A stretch of DNA of 64,000 nt from CAYUDP01 sp964443725. Lineage in GTDB: Bacteria; Patescibacteriota; Minisyncoccia; Phycocordibacterales; JAKFXT01. The stretch is taken from positions 1 to 64,000 of the forward strand of contig CAYUDP010000002.1 of assembly GCA_964443725.1 (NCBI GenBank), read 5' to 3'. Position numbers and translations under genes: made by a program. Within the stretch, counting starts at the first letter, position 1, and the number at the start of each line of letters is the position of its first letter. This document shows positions 51,274-59,492 of the stretch, one piece after another. Under the pieces are notes generated by a model, which searched no databases, had not been told where the DNA came from, and saw nothing but the letters and a program-made list of their open reading frames with translations.

Positions 51274-52313
51274 ATCTAGAAGATTATAACTACCTATTAC
51301 CTGAAAATTTAGTGGCAAAAGAGCCCAGTTCAAAGCGCGATATGTGTCGGCTTTTTGTCTATTCTACATCTGAAAACAAGATTTATTTCGACATCTTTAA
51401 AAATATAAATAAATACTTACCAAAGGGCAGTGTATTGGTTTTCAATGATACTAAAGTTGTGCCGGCGAGGCTCAGTATTACAAGAAAGGGTGGTAGTGTC
51501 GCTGAATTATTCATTTTGGCAAATGAGCCAGAGACAAGTGAGGGTTATCTAAAAGCCATTTCAAATCGCCGTCTAAAATTGGGGGAAATATTGTTTTTGA
51601 ATGGAAAAGATGTTTTTAAAGTGGAGGAGATTGATGGGAGGTTCTTTTTTGTAAAGAAATTGTTTGATGAAGATATAAACTCTTTTTTAAAGATTTTTGG
51701 GAGCACTCCTTTGCCCCCATATATAAAAAATTCCCCCTTAAGTGAGGAAGAAGCAAGGGAGAAGTACCAGAGCATATTAGCTAATTCTGAGTCGTCCGTC
51801 GCTGCGCCGACAGCCTCTTTGCATTTTAGCGAGGAAGTACTCGATAAATTGAAGGAAGATGGAAACATCTTTGAGTATATAACTTTGCATGTCGGGCTAG
51901 GGACATTTGCAACGGTAAGTCATGAAAATATTGAGAATAAAAAACTGTTTAATGAGTGGTTTACCATAAAGGCTGATACAGCAAAAAGGTTAAACAGGTA
52001 TAAAAATGAAGGGAGAAAAATTGTTGCAGTTGGCACTACGGCAACAAGAGCTCTTGAGTCAGCTGTACTCTATGGGTCTCTAATTGAGTGTGTAAATAAG
52101 CCAACGGATATATTTATTTTACCACCGTATAAATTTCAAGTGGCGGACTCTTTGGTAACAAATTTTCATGTGCCGAAAAGCTCCCTTATGTTGCTTGTTG
52201 ATGCTTTTTTGAAATTTAAAGGAGCAAGGAGGGGGATTTTGGATTTATACAAAATAGCCATCAATGAAAATTTTAAGTTTTACTCTTTTGGGGATGCTAT
52301 GCTTATTGTTTAG
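51267..52313 (+). CDS. queA: S-adenosylmethionine:tRNA ribosyltransferase-isomerase
   Basis: 348 residues from ATG 51267 (MVNLEDYNYLLPENLVAKEP), which overlaps the upstream stop as ATGGTAA. QueA builds epoxyqueuosine on tRNA wobble G34. VFNDTKVVPARL, the SVAAPTASLHFS motif (family AAPTAGLHF, here S for G), HVGLGTF and VTNFHVPKSSLMLLVDAF are present. Other queuosine genes are not in the window. Confidence 0.95.
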   Translation: MVNLEDYNYLLPENLVAKEPSSKRDMCRLFVYSTSENKIYFDIFKNINKYLPKGSVLVFNDTKVVPARLSITRKGGSVAELFILANEPETSEGYLKAISNRRLKLGEILFLNGKDVFKVEEIDGRFFFVKKLFDEDINSFLKIFGSTPLPPYIKNSPLSEEEAREKYQSILANSESSVAAPTASLHFSEEVLDKLKEDGNIFEYITLHVGLGTFATVSHENIENKKLFNEWFTIKADTAKRLNRYKNEGRKIVAVGTTATRALESAVLYGSLIECVNKPTDIFILPPYKFQVADSLVTNFHVPKSSLMLLVDAFLKFKGARRGILDLYKIAINENFKFYSFGDAMLIV

Positions 52314-52352
52314 TGTTTGCTAATATTAGCCTATAACTTTTTATACATAAAT

Positions 52353-53126
52353 ATGGATAATTTAAATATACAAAATAACTCAAATATGACCCCTATAATG
52401 AAAAGTTCCAAAGTCGTAGCTTTTCTAGTTTTGGGAGGGGCTATCGTTTTGAGCTCAATTATAGCTTCTTTTGCTTTTTACAAGATAAGATCGTTTGATG
52501 ATTCTCTTTCTGTGACGGGTTCAGCTAAACAAGAGATAGTTTCTGATACTGTCACGTGGAATTCTGGATTTTCCAGAATTGTTACGATGGATTCTTTGAA
52601 ATATGGCTACTCTCAAATATCAAGTGATGAAAAAGTAGTTAGGGATTATCTTATAAAGAATGGTGTAGCTGAAACCGATTTCACAATATCGCCAGTCACA
52701 ATGAATGAGATTTTTGACTACAAACCAAATGGTGATCAAGGTGACAAAAAATACAATCTGTCTCAAAGTGTTATTTTGAATTCTAAAGATGTAGAGAAGG
52801 TCACTTCTCTCGCCAAGAATGCTCCACAAGAGATAGTTTCAAGAGGGGTTATATTTACTTCATATGGATTAAATTACTATTATTCTAAACTTCCGGATTT
52901 GCGAGTTTCTCTACTCTCTGGGGCGATAAAGGATGCTAAAGCTAGAGCAGAGAGTATTGCTGGGGCGTCTGGTAAGAAAGTTGGTCAACTAAAATCAGCT
53001 TCAAGTGGTGTAGTTCAAGTCATGCCATTGAATTCTGTTGAGGTAAATGATTATGGGTCATACGATACTGGTGAAATAAAGAAGGAGGTTATGGTTACGG
53101 TAAAGGCGGCGTTTACGTTAAGGTAG
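52353..53126 (+). CDS. SIMPL (DUF541) family membrane-anchored protein
   Basis: 257 residues from ATG 52353 (MDNLNIQNNSN); an ATG-less upstream stretch of 12 codons is less likely. N-terminal membrane helix at about 22-44 (VVAFLVLGGAIVLSSIIASF), then a SIMPL domain: SLSVTGSAKQEIVSDTVTW, the repeat-like YYSKLPDLRVSLLSGAIKDA, ARAESIAGASGKKVGQL. Extracytoplasmic protein of unclear biochemical role. A strong hairpin follows. Confidence 0.8.
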   Translation: MDNLNIQNNSNMTPIMKSSKVVAFLVLGGAIVLSSIIASFAFYKIRSFDDSLSVTGSAKQEIVSDTVTWNSGFSRIVTMDSLKYGYSQISSDEKVVRDYLIKNGVAETDFTISPVTMNEIFDYKPNGDQGDKKYNLSQSVILNSKDVEKVTSLAKNAPQEIVSRGVIFTSYGLNYYYSKLPDLRVSLLSGAIKDAKARAESIAGASGKKVGQLKSASSGVVQVMPLNSVEVNDYGSYDTGEIKKEVMVTVKAAFTLR

Positions 53127-53144
53127 TAAAATAGAGTTTTATTT

Positions 53145-53182
53145 AAAAGATAAATGGCGCCCTATGGCGTCATTTATCTTTT
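53145..53182 (+). terminator. Terminator after the SIMPL gene
   Basis: AAAAGATAAATGGCGCC arm pairs with GGCGTCATTTATCTTTT (one G-U), loop CTAT; a continuous 17-bp stem ending in T residues. Confidence 0.8.
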
Positions 53183-53201
53183 GGTGGCAGAATATTGGGG
53201 T

Positions 53202-53891
53202 ATGAGAAAAGTAGCTATATTTGATGTTGATGGCACTATATTTCGCTCGTCTCTTTTGATTGAATTGGTTGATATTATGATTGAAAGGAAGATTTTTTCT
53301 CCCGATGTTGTAGTTGAATATCAAGTTCAAAAGGTTAAATGGTTAGACAGAAAGGGGGACTATGAGTCATATATTATGGCAGTAGTTAAGGCTTTCATGA
53401 AAAATTTGAAAGGCGTGCCGTTTTCTGAATTTGAGGATGCCTGTAGAGAAGTAGTGAGCAGGTATTCAGATAGAACATATAGATTTACAAGAGATCTTCT
53501 GAAGCAACTAAAAAAAGATGGATATTTCTTACTTGCAATATCGCACTCTCCCAAGGGGGTATTAGACCAATTTTGCCCAACCCTTGGATTCGATAAGTCT
53601 TATGGGATGTTTTATGAGCTTGGTCCGTCAGATAGATTTACTGGCAAGATAATTGATGAACATTTGATAAAGAATAAGTCAGCTATTTTAAAGCGGGCCA
53701 TAGTAAAGGAAAAACTTACTCTCGTGGGCTCTATCGGAGTGGGGGATACTGAGAGTGATATTTCATTTCTAGAATTGGTTGAGAGACCGATCTGCTTCAA
53801 CCCAAATGAGAAACTTTACAAAGAGGCAAAGAGGAACGGATGGGACGTGATAGTTGAAAGGAAAGATATGATTTATAATATTAAGCAATAA
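53202..53891 (+). CDS. HAD superfamily phosphatase, SerB-like (IB)
   Basis: 229 residues from ATG 53202 (MRKVAIFDVDGT). Longer in-frame extension upstream lies in the terminator hairpin and is rejected. Motif I DVDGT (8-12), motif II AISHSPKG, motif III Lys in HLIKNKSAIL, motif IV GVGDTESDISFL. Haloacid dehalogenase hydrolase; substrate unknown, possibly a phosphoserine-like or sugar phosphate. Confidence 0.88.
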   Translation: MRKVAIFDVDGTIFRSSLLIELVDIMIERKIFSPDVVVEYQVQKVKWLDRKGDYESYIMAVVKAFMKNLKGVPFSEFEDACREVVSRYSDRTYRFTRDLLKQLKKDGYFLLAISHSPKGVLDQFCPTLGFDKSYGMFYELGPSDRFTGKIIDEHLIKNKSAILKRAIVKEKLTLVGSIGVGDTESDISFLELVERPICFNPNEKLYKEAKRNGWDVIVERKDMIYNIKQ

Positions 53892-53892
53892 T

Positions 53893-54105
53893 ATGGACAA
53901 TGAATTTTTAGAGCTAAAGAAAGAGCTTGTTGAACAAAGGTTGATACTTGAAGAAATAAAAAGCAATACCAAGTCCACAAAAAGGTATTTTCAAATCACT
54001 GGTATCATAACGATAATTCTTATTGTTGTTCCTATTTTAATATCACTGTTTATTATTCCTACTATAATGTCCAGCTTCTCTGGGCTTACTTCTTTGGGTA
54101 TTTAA
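53893..54105 (+). CDS. Small single-pass membrane protein
   Basis: 70 residues. Helical charged N-terminus (LELKKELVEQRLILEEIK), then one membrane helix at about 34-60 (ITGIITIILIVVPILISLFII). One base after the HAD gene; cotranscribed. Possibly a membrane tether by coiled coil. No family recognised. Confidence 0.6.
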   Translation: MDNEFLELKKELVEQRLILEEIKSNTKSTKRYFQITGIITIILIVVPILISLFIIPTIMSSFSGLTSLGI

Positions 54106-54140
54106 CAATCTTTTCTTAGAATCCTTTGGTATCTGCGTGA

Positions 54141-54146
54141 TATAAT
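54141..54146 (+). promoter_or_regulatory. -10 box of the secretion ATPase gene, leaderless type
   Basis: TGATATAAT; TATAAT six bases before the ATG at 54153, placing +1 at the start codon. Confidence 0.6.
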
Positions 54147-54152
54147 TTTCTC

Positions 54153-56903
54153 ATGCAGTCAGAAAACATTTCTAACAAAGAGGTGGTATTTAATAGTGCT
54201 GAGGAAGAGATAGCTTATCTCAAGGCCCAAGTTTTATCTAAAGAGCGCGAGCTCATGAGAAAAGATATCCCTCATGATAGAGAGGAGGTTATCAGGACAG
54301 AAATAGAAAACCATAAGAATCTTGAAAGAGAATCTGCTCTAAAAGATAGACAGATAAGTCGTGAAGAAAGAGAGGCTATTGTCTTGAATTTAAAACCAAA
54401 ACCAACCGACTCCAAAGTTGAGGAGCTTTTAGGTGTAGTTGAAGACAAAGGGATATTAAATGCTATATCGATTGTTGAAAAAATGAATGACCCTATTCTT
54501 GAAGATGATTTTCACAGGGTTCTTGTTCAGTATATAAAAGAGGGTCTGCCATTTCATGGTATATCAGAAAAATCACCAATTTTCCACGCTTTGAAAATGA
54601 CTTTGTTTGAAATATCTCTACCACCACCTGAAGGTGGGGAAAGAGAGAAGCCTCTAAAAGAACTACTATCCTCAATGGAGCAATTTTATGCTGGTATAGA
54701 GCCAAATTTGAAAGAGAAAGATGAGATGTGGTTCTCTTTTGAGATTGCTGTCTCAGAGGATGGTAAGGCGGTTGTTATTTATGCTGCAGTTCCTAACCAA
54801 AAGATAGACTTATTTGAAAAACAAATCCTTTCTATATTCCCCAAGGCAAAGATAAGGGAAGAAAAAAATGATTACAATATATTCAAGGATAACGGATTTG
54901 TATCTGCTTCAAAAGCAAGTCTTTCAAGAGAAATAATATTCCCCATTAAAACATATGAAGATTTAACCCAAGACCCACTGTCTATACTACTCAATGCCTT
55001 TTCAAAAATTGCTGAGTCGGGAGAGGGGGCTTCAATACAGTTTTTGTTTGGAGCACCTACTATAGATTATACATATAGGTTAAATAGTGCTTTAAAGCAG
55101 ATTGAAAAAGGCAAGAAACTAAGTGAAGCAATAGATATTAGGGACACGATGTTTGAGGATATTGCTGTTGATATGTCTCATAGGCTTAAAGAATTTTTCA
55201 GGAATGAGTCTGAGAATAAAGATACAACAATGACAGATGAGAAGAGTAGAGCAATTGAGGCAATAAAGAAAAAGATGGATTCACCTATAGTAAGTGTTGG
55301 AATAAGGGTTGTAGTTTCAACTGAGAGTAAAGAGAGATCGGATTCTATCAGGTCAGAGATTGAATCGTCTTTTAATCAATTTACAAATACTACAGGGAAT
55401 AAATTTGTTTTTGAGCCTTATAAAGTTGGAGAATTAAGTAAATTACTAAAGGATTTTTCTTTTAGAGTTTTCGACAGAAGGGAGGCCATACCCCTTTCCC
55501 TTAAAGAGTTGACTACGGTATTTCATTTTCCAGTTACGAGTACAGAAGCTTCGCCTGATTTGAAGCAAAGCTTGGCTCACACGGCTCCAGCTCCCCTTGA
55601 TATTGGTAAGAGTGGTATTTATCTGGGGAAAAATATTCATAGAAATTCTGAAACCGATATTTATTTTGATGCGGAAGATAGAATGAGGCACTTTTATGTT
55701 ATTGGACAGACAGGTGTTGGTAAATCAACTTTACTCAACAATATGGTCATTCAAGATATTCAAAATGGGGAAGGAGTTTGTATGATTGATCCCCATGGTT
55801 CGGATATACAAAAAGTTTTGTCGGCTATTCCTAAAAATAGAGCTGAGGACGTTATTTACTTTGATCCGGCAAATGTTCATAGGCCAATGGGACTTAATAT
55901 GCTCGAATACGATGCTAGGTTCCCAGAGCAGAAGACTTTTGTGGTAAATGAACTCGTTTCTATTTTCAATAAACTATTTGACATGAAGGTTTCAGGTGGC
56001 CCTGCGTTTGAACAGTATTTTAGAAACTCAGCTCTTCTTGTTATGGATCATCCGGATTCTGGTAGTACGCTTCTTGAAATTGCCCGAGTTATGCAGGACA
56101 AATCCTTTAGGGATATGAAGTTGTCACATTGCACAAATCCTCTTGTTAAACAATTTTGGGCGAGTGCTGAGAGAACATCGGGCGACCAAGGCCTCGCCAA
56201 TTATGTGCCTTATATAACGAACAAATTTGATGGGTTTCTGTCAAACGACATAATGCGCCCCATTGTTGCCCAACAGAAATCGTCTTTCAACTTTAGAGAC
56301 ATAATGGATTCCAAAAAAATTCTTCTAGTCAACTTATCCAAGGGGCGTTTGGGGGAGATAAATACTCGTCTTATTGGTCTTATTCTTGTAGGAAAAATCC
56401 TTATGGCAGCACTTTCAAGGGTTGATTCTTTTGGAAAAGATTTACCACCGTTTTATCTATATATGGATGAGTTTCAAAATATCACGACGGATTCAATATC
56501 CATGATTCTGTCAGAGGCCAGAAAATACAAATTATCTCTAAATATTGCCCATCAGCTTATAGCCCAACTTGATGAGGGTATAAAAACTTCTGTCTTTGGT
56601 AATGTTGGGTCCATGGCGGTCTTTAGAGTGGGACCTGATGATGCTGAGTATTTAGCTAAGCAGTTTGAACCCACCTTTTCAGCTAAAGAAATGATGAATA
56701 TAGAAAATGCTAATGCATATTTGAAGATGTTGGTTAGAGGGTCTCCGAGTAGGCCATTTTCTCTTCAAGTTGCTCCACCTATGATGGGTGATTTAGAAGT
56801 TGCGGATCTTCTAAAGGAATTGTCGAGTTTGAAATTTGGTAGTGATAGAAAGGTGGTTGAGGAAGATATAAAAATGAGATTTGAGAAGGGTTATACGAGA
56901 TAG
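54153..56903 (+). CDS. Large VirB4/VirD4-type (TraD-like) DNA-transfer ATPase
   Basis: 916 residues. N-terminal coiled coil (about 15-75), a long middle region of unknown fold (100-480), then a P-loop motor: YVIGQTGVGKSTLLNN with Walker A at 518-525, MIDPHGSDIQKVL, and Walker B FYLYMDEFQNI near 768-775, followed by AHQLIAQLDEGIK and GNVGSMAVFRVG. These are hallmarks of type IV secretion coupling or DUF87/HerA-like ATPases. No relaxase or VirB cluster is next to it. The only possible partner in the window is the VirB2-like pilin at 63015. Role in DNA transfer or pilus work is inference. Confidence 0.83.
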   Translation: MQSENISNKEVVFNSAEEEIAYLKAQVLSKERELMRKDIPHDREEVIRTEIENHKNLERESALKDRQISREEREAIVLNLKPKPTDSKVEELLGVVEDKGILNAISIVEKMNDPILEDDFHRVLVQYIKEGLPFHGISEKSPIFHALKMTLFEISLPPPEGGEREKPLKELLSSMEQFYAGIEPNLKEKDEMWFSFEIAVSEDGKAVVIYAAVPNQKIDLFEKQILSIFPKAKIREEKNDYNIFKDNGFVSASKASLSREIIFPIKTYEDLTQDPLSILLNAFSKIAESGEGASIQFLFGAPTIDYTYRLNSALKQIEKGKKLSEAIDIRDTMFEDIAVDMSHRLKEFFRNESENKDTTMTDEKSRAIEAIKKKMDSPIVSVGIRVVVSTESKERSDSIRSEIESSFNQFTNTTGNKFVFEPYKVGELSKLLKDFSFRVFDRREAIPLSLKELTTVFHFPVTSTEASPDLKQSLAHTAPAPLDIGKSGIYLGKNIHRNSETDIYFDAEDRMRHFYVIGQTGVGKSTLLNNMVIQDIQNGEGVCMIDPHGSDIQKVLSAIPKNRAEDVIYFDPANVHRPMGLNMLEYDARFPEQKTFVVNELVSIFNKLFDMKVSGGPAFEQYFRNSALLVMDHPDSGSTLLEIARVMQDKSFRDMKLSHCTNPLVKQFWASAERTSGDQGLANYVPYITNKFDGFLSNDIMRPIVAQQKSSFNFRDIMDSKKILLVNLSKGRLGEINTRLIGLILVGKILMAALSRVDSFGKDLPPFYLYMDEFQNITTDSISMILSEARKYKLSLNIAHQLIAQLDEGIKTSVFGNVGSMAVFRVGPDDAEYLAKQFEPTFSAKEMMNIENANAYLKMLVRGSPSRPFSLQVAPPMMGDLEVADLLKELSSLKFGSDRKVVEEDIKMRFEKGYTR

Positions 56904-56973
56904 CCCCCATTTGCTCTATATGGGTTTATTTGCTATTCTTCACCCGTTAATATCTCTAAAATATTGGTAAATT

Positions 56974-57588
56974 ATGAATGATAAAAAACATTTTAAGTTC
57001 GAAAGGACTTTAGTTATTGTTAAGCCAGATGGGGTACAGAGGTCTCTTATTGGTGAAATAATAAAAAGATTTGAGAGGGTTGGGTTGAAGTTGGTTGCTA
57101 TGAAGTTTACTCTTCCAGAGGCGTCGTTTGTTGAAAGACATTATACCCTCGATCCAGAATGGAAGAGAAAGGTTGGAGAGAAGGCCATAGAAAGTTACAA
57201 AGCAAAAGGCTTAATTCCACCAACAGACGATCCCATTAAAGTCGGTGATGGAGTTTTAAACACACTTAAAAAATATATGGTCTCCGGTCCAGTTGTCTCT
57301 ATGGTTTGGCAAGGAGCTCATGCGGTAAAGTTGGTAAGAAAGATTGTTGGATCTACAGAGCCACTATCATCTGATGTTGGAACTATAAGAGGGGACTTCG
57401 TTTTAGATTCCTATCAAATGGCAGATACTGATGAGAGGGCTGTGAGAAATTTGATACATGCGTCTGGTTCAGTTGCTGAAGCCGATGGGGAAATCGCTCT
57501 TTGGTTCAATGACGATGAAATAATAGATTACAAAATTATTTCAGAGGGCATACTATATGATGTAAATATGGATGGAATTCTCGAGTAA
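56974..57588 (+). CDS. ndk: Nucleoside diphosphate kinase, long form
   Basis: 204 residues versus about 140-150 for typical Ndk. ERTLVIVKPDGVQR (10-23), then GSTEPLSSDVGTIRGDF, and the active-site His162 in NLIHASGS. The extra length is an insertion at about 57-104 (HYTLDPEWKRKVGEKAIESY...), known from some CPR and archaeal enzymes, plus a C-terminal tail. Balances NTP pools. Confidence 0.93.
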   Translation: MNDKKHFKFERTLVIVKPDGVQRSLIGEIIKRFERVGLKLVAMKFTLPEASFVERHYTLDPEWKRKVGEKAIESYKAKGLIPPTDDPIKVGDGVLNTLKKYMVSGPVVSMVWQGAHAVKLVRKIVGSTEPLSSDVGTIRGDFVLDSYQMADTDERAVRNLIHASGSVAEADGEIALWFNDDEIIDYKIISEGILYDVNMDGILE

Positions 57589-57604
57589 TATTCTTAATAT
57601 AAAA

Positions 57605-57652
57605 AACCAAATGAAAAATACGCTTTAATACAGGCGTATTTTTCATTTGGTT
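57605..57652 (+). terminator. Terminator of ndk
   Basis: 19-bp perfect stem, 57605-57623 with 57634-57652 (core AATGAAAAATACGC). Confidence 0.9.
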
Positions 57653-57682
57653 GTGTCCAAATAGATTTAAATTTTATTTATG

Positions 57683-57710
57683 TTGCGAGCTTGATTTAAA
57701 GAGTTATAAT
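57683..57710 (+). promoter_or_regulatory. Promoter of the 6S-like RNA
   Basis: TTGCGA (57683-57688), 16 bases, TATAAT (57705-57710). Start expected near 57717, exactly where the terminal stem begins. Confidence 0.65.
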
Positions 57711-57716
57711 CAAATT

Positions 57717-57855
57717 AGGACATTTCATTAAGTTATCCTTCGTAAACATTTTCAGGGAATCCAAAAATTCCGCATTGCCGTGAGCTTACGCTCTAAAGCT
57801 CTGCGTTGAGGGTACCCACCTTAGTTTTTGACTAAGGGTAACTGTGAAGTGTCCT
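57717..57855 (+). ncRNA. ssrS: Probable 6S RNA
   Basis: No open frame, but a transcription unit with promoter and terminator. The ends pair: AGGACATTTC (57717-57726) with GAAGTGTCCT (57846-57855). Near the 3' side is CCCACCTTAG, a T-rich loop, then CTAAGGGTAAC, which closely resembles the conserved 3' bubble hairpin of enteric 6S RNA (CACCTTGA...TCAAGGGTTAC). 6S RNA mimics open promoter DNA and binds sigma-70 RNA polymerase. At about 139 bases it is shorter than the usual 180-200. SRP, tmRNA and RNase P motifs are absent. Identification is by recalled consensus only. Confidence 0.55.
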
Positions 57856-57856
57856 C

Positions 57857-57890
57857 ATGAAAGAACCGCAAGATAGAGCGGTTTTTTCAT
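57857..57890 (+). terminator. Terminator of the 6S-like RNA
   Basis: ATGAAAGAACCGC pairs with GCGGTTTTTTCAT (13 bp, one G-U) and includes a T run. Confidence 0.85.
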
Positions 57891-57896
57891 TTTTGG

Positions 57897-57902
57897 TATA
57901 AT
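57897..57902 (+). promoter_or_regulatory. -10 box of the 57909 gene, leaderless type
   Basis: TGGTATAAT; TATAAT six bases before a GTG start. Confidence 0.55.
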
Positions 57903-57908
57903 ATCCTA

Positions 57909-58280
57909 GTGAAATTATCTATAGAGGTTATATATTTTTTCTTGTTATCATTGGCTGTGGCAGTTCTCCATTTGTTCTATATGAATTTTGGGTTTTATTG
58001 GACCATGCCATGGGTTGACAGTTCAGTTCATTTTTTGGGTGGAATGTGGGTTGCTTTTATTTTTCATATTATTTTTGTTATTTATTTCTCTGGCAAAAGC
58101 ACTGGTAATATCAGACTATCGATCTATTCCGTTATTTTAGTTGGGCTTTTATGGGAAGCTTTTGAAGTATTTATTGGGACGGCAGATTTTTATTCGCATA
58201 GTTATCCGATAGATTTCCTATCGGATATGACTTTTGATTTTTTGGGCGGGGTCTGTTTTTATTTATTGGTTAGAAAATAA
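57909..58280 (+). CDS. Small polytopic membrane protein
   Basis: 123 residues from GTG 57909. Four membrane helices. Conserved-looking polar residues in the membrane: WVDSSVHFLGGMWVAF (about 35-50), GLLWEAFEVFIG (78-89) and FLSDMTFDFLGG (104-115). The pattern of H, E and D in helices resembles the DUF2238/VanZ-like group, but assignment is uncertain. The GTG is chosen because the TATAAT box is six bases upstream. Three bases before the MBL gene. Confidence 0.65.
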   Translation: MKLSIEVIYFFLLSLAVAVLHLFYMNFGFYWTMPWVDSSVHFLGGMWVAFIFHIIFVIYFSGKSTGNIRLSIYSVILVGLLWEAFEVFIGTADFYSHSYPIDFLSDMTFDFLGGVCFYLLVRK

Positions 58281-58283
58281 AAT

Positions 58284-59465
58284 ATGAGTAAAGTCGATTT
58301 GGTTTGTGAGGGTGGGGTTGATGCTGTTACAGGAGCGAATTTTTTTCTGAAGACCCCAGAAGGGAACTTTTTGATTGACTGTGGGCTGTATCAGGGTTTC
58401 TCTTTTTCCGAAAAAGAGAATGAAGCTCCATTTGAGTTTGACCCAAGAGAGATAAAGGCGCTCATTGTCACTCATTCTCACATGGACCATATAGGCAGAA
58501 TTCCAAAACTAGTTAAGGATGGTTTTTCTGGAATTATATATTCAACAAATGAAACTATGGAACTCGCTCGCATCATGTTTGATGATGCCGTTTCTCTCCT
58601 TGAAAGGGCAAGTCGGGAGAGGGGAGGAGAACCACTTTACAATAGAGAGGATGTAAAAAGAACCATGACTCTATGGAGTGGGCTCCCCTATCATAATGAC
58701 AAGGAACTTACTAGTGAATTAGATTTTTGTCTTTTGGATGCCGGCCATATATTGGGTTCTGCCATGGTTGTAGTTAAGAGTAAGAATAAAAAGATGATAT
58801 TTACAGGAGATTTGGGGAATTCTCCTGCCATGTTATTGAATGACACTGAGTCTCCGGTTGGGGCTGACTATCTGCTTATGGAATCTGTTTATGGTGATAA
58901 AAATCACGAAAGTAAGGGAGAAAGAGACGAAAAATTTGTTGAAGTAGTAAAGAATACAATTTCTCGTGGGGGAGCGGTTGTTATACCAGCTTTTTCTCTT
59001 GAGCGTACACAGAATATCCTCTATACACTTAATAATCTAATAGAAGATAAAAAATTGCCGTCCGTTCCGGTTTTTGTGGACTCTCCACTTGCAATAAGGG
59101 TGACTGAAATTTATGANNNNNNNNNNNNNNNNNNNNNNNNNNNNNNNNNNNNNNNNNNNNNNNNNNNNNNNNNNNNNNNNNNNNNNNNNNNNNNNNNNNN
59201 NNNNNNNNNNNNNNNNAGTGTTGAGATTGATGGAAGAAAAATAAAAGTGAAAGCCAAGATAGAGAACATAAGAGGGTTTTCTTCTCACAAAGATTCCGAT
59301 CATTTAGTTGAGTTTGTGTCAGAATGTAAAGATACAGTAAAGAAAGTTTTTGTTACTATGGGAGAGCCTAAGTCTTCTACTTTTTTAGCTCAAAGACTTA
59401 AAGAGGAACTTGATGTGGATGCAATTGTTCCAACAAAATCAGAAATCTACAGTCTAGAATTTTAA
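58284..59465 (+). CDS. Metallo-beta-lactamase/beta-CASP RNA-processing protein (interrupted by gap)
   Basis: Frame open across the 100-N gap. HSHMDHIGR (64-72), LDAGHILGSA and FTGDLGN mark the MBL part; VFVDSPLA opens the beta-CASP domain; GFSSHKDSDHL and FVTMGEP are the C-terminal MBL part. Family proteins are about 450 aa; here only about 360 residues are known, and roughly 100-120 should lie in the gap, not 33. Probable exo/endoribonuclease of the CPSF-73/YsiA type; substrate unknown. Confidence 0.85.
   Translation: MSKVDLVCEGGVDAVTGANFFLKTPEGNFLIDCGLYQGFSFSEKENEAPFEFDPREIKALIVTHSHMDHIGRIPKLVKDGFSGIIYSTNETMELARIMFDDAVSLLERASRERGGEPLYNREDVKRTMTLWSGLPYHNDKELTSELDFCLLDAGHILGSAMVVVKSKNKKMIFTGDLGNSPAMLLNDTESPVGADYLLMESVYGDKNHESKGERDEKFVEVVKNTISRGGAVVIPAFSLERTQNILYTLNNLIEDKKLPSVPVFVDSPLAIRVTEIYXXXXXXXXXXXXXXXXXXXXXXXXXXXXXXXXXXSVEIDGRKIKVKAKIENIRGFSSHKDSDHLVEFVSECKDTVKKVFVTMGEPKSSTFLAQRLKEELDVDAIVPTKSEIYSLEF
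59117..59216. other. Assembly gap (100 N)
   Basis: Exactly 100 N inside the MBL/beta-CASP gene, the usual scaffold placeholder. True length is unknown; the frame continuity across it is coincidental. Confidence 0.97.
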
Positions 59466-59474
59466 ATTGCGTGA

Positions 59475-59480
59475 TATAAT
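59475..59480 (+). promoter_or_regulatory. -10 box of the LOG-like gene
   Basis: TGATATAAT; TATAAT twelve bases before the ATG at 59493, overlapping nothing coding. Confidence 0.5.
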
Positions 59481-59492
59481 TTGATATATATT

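Noticed and set aside
57717..57855. SRP RNA, tmRNA or RNase P RNA instead of 6S
   Set aside because: Lacks the GGAAGGAAGCAG-like SRP loop, any tag frame or tRNA-like end of tmRNA, and the P4 core of RNase P.
59117..59216. Frameshift or truncation of the MBL gene
   Set aside because: It is an assembly gap of N; both flanks belong to the same protein family.
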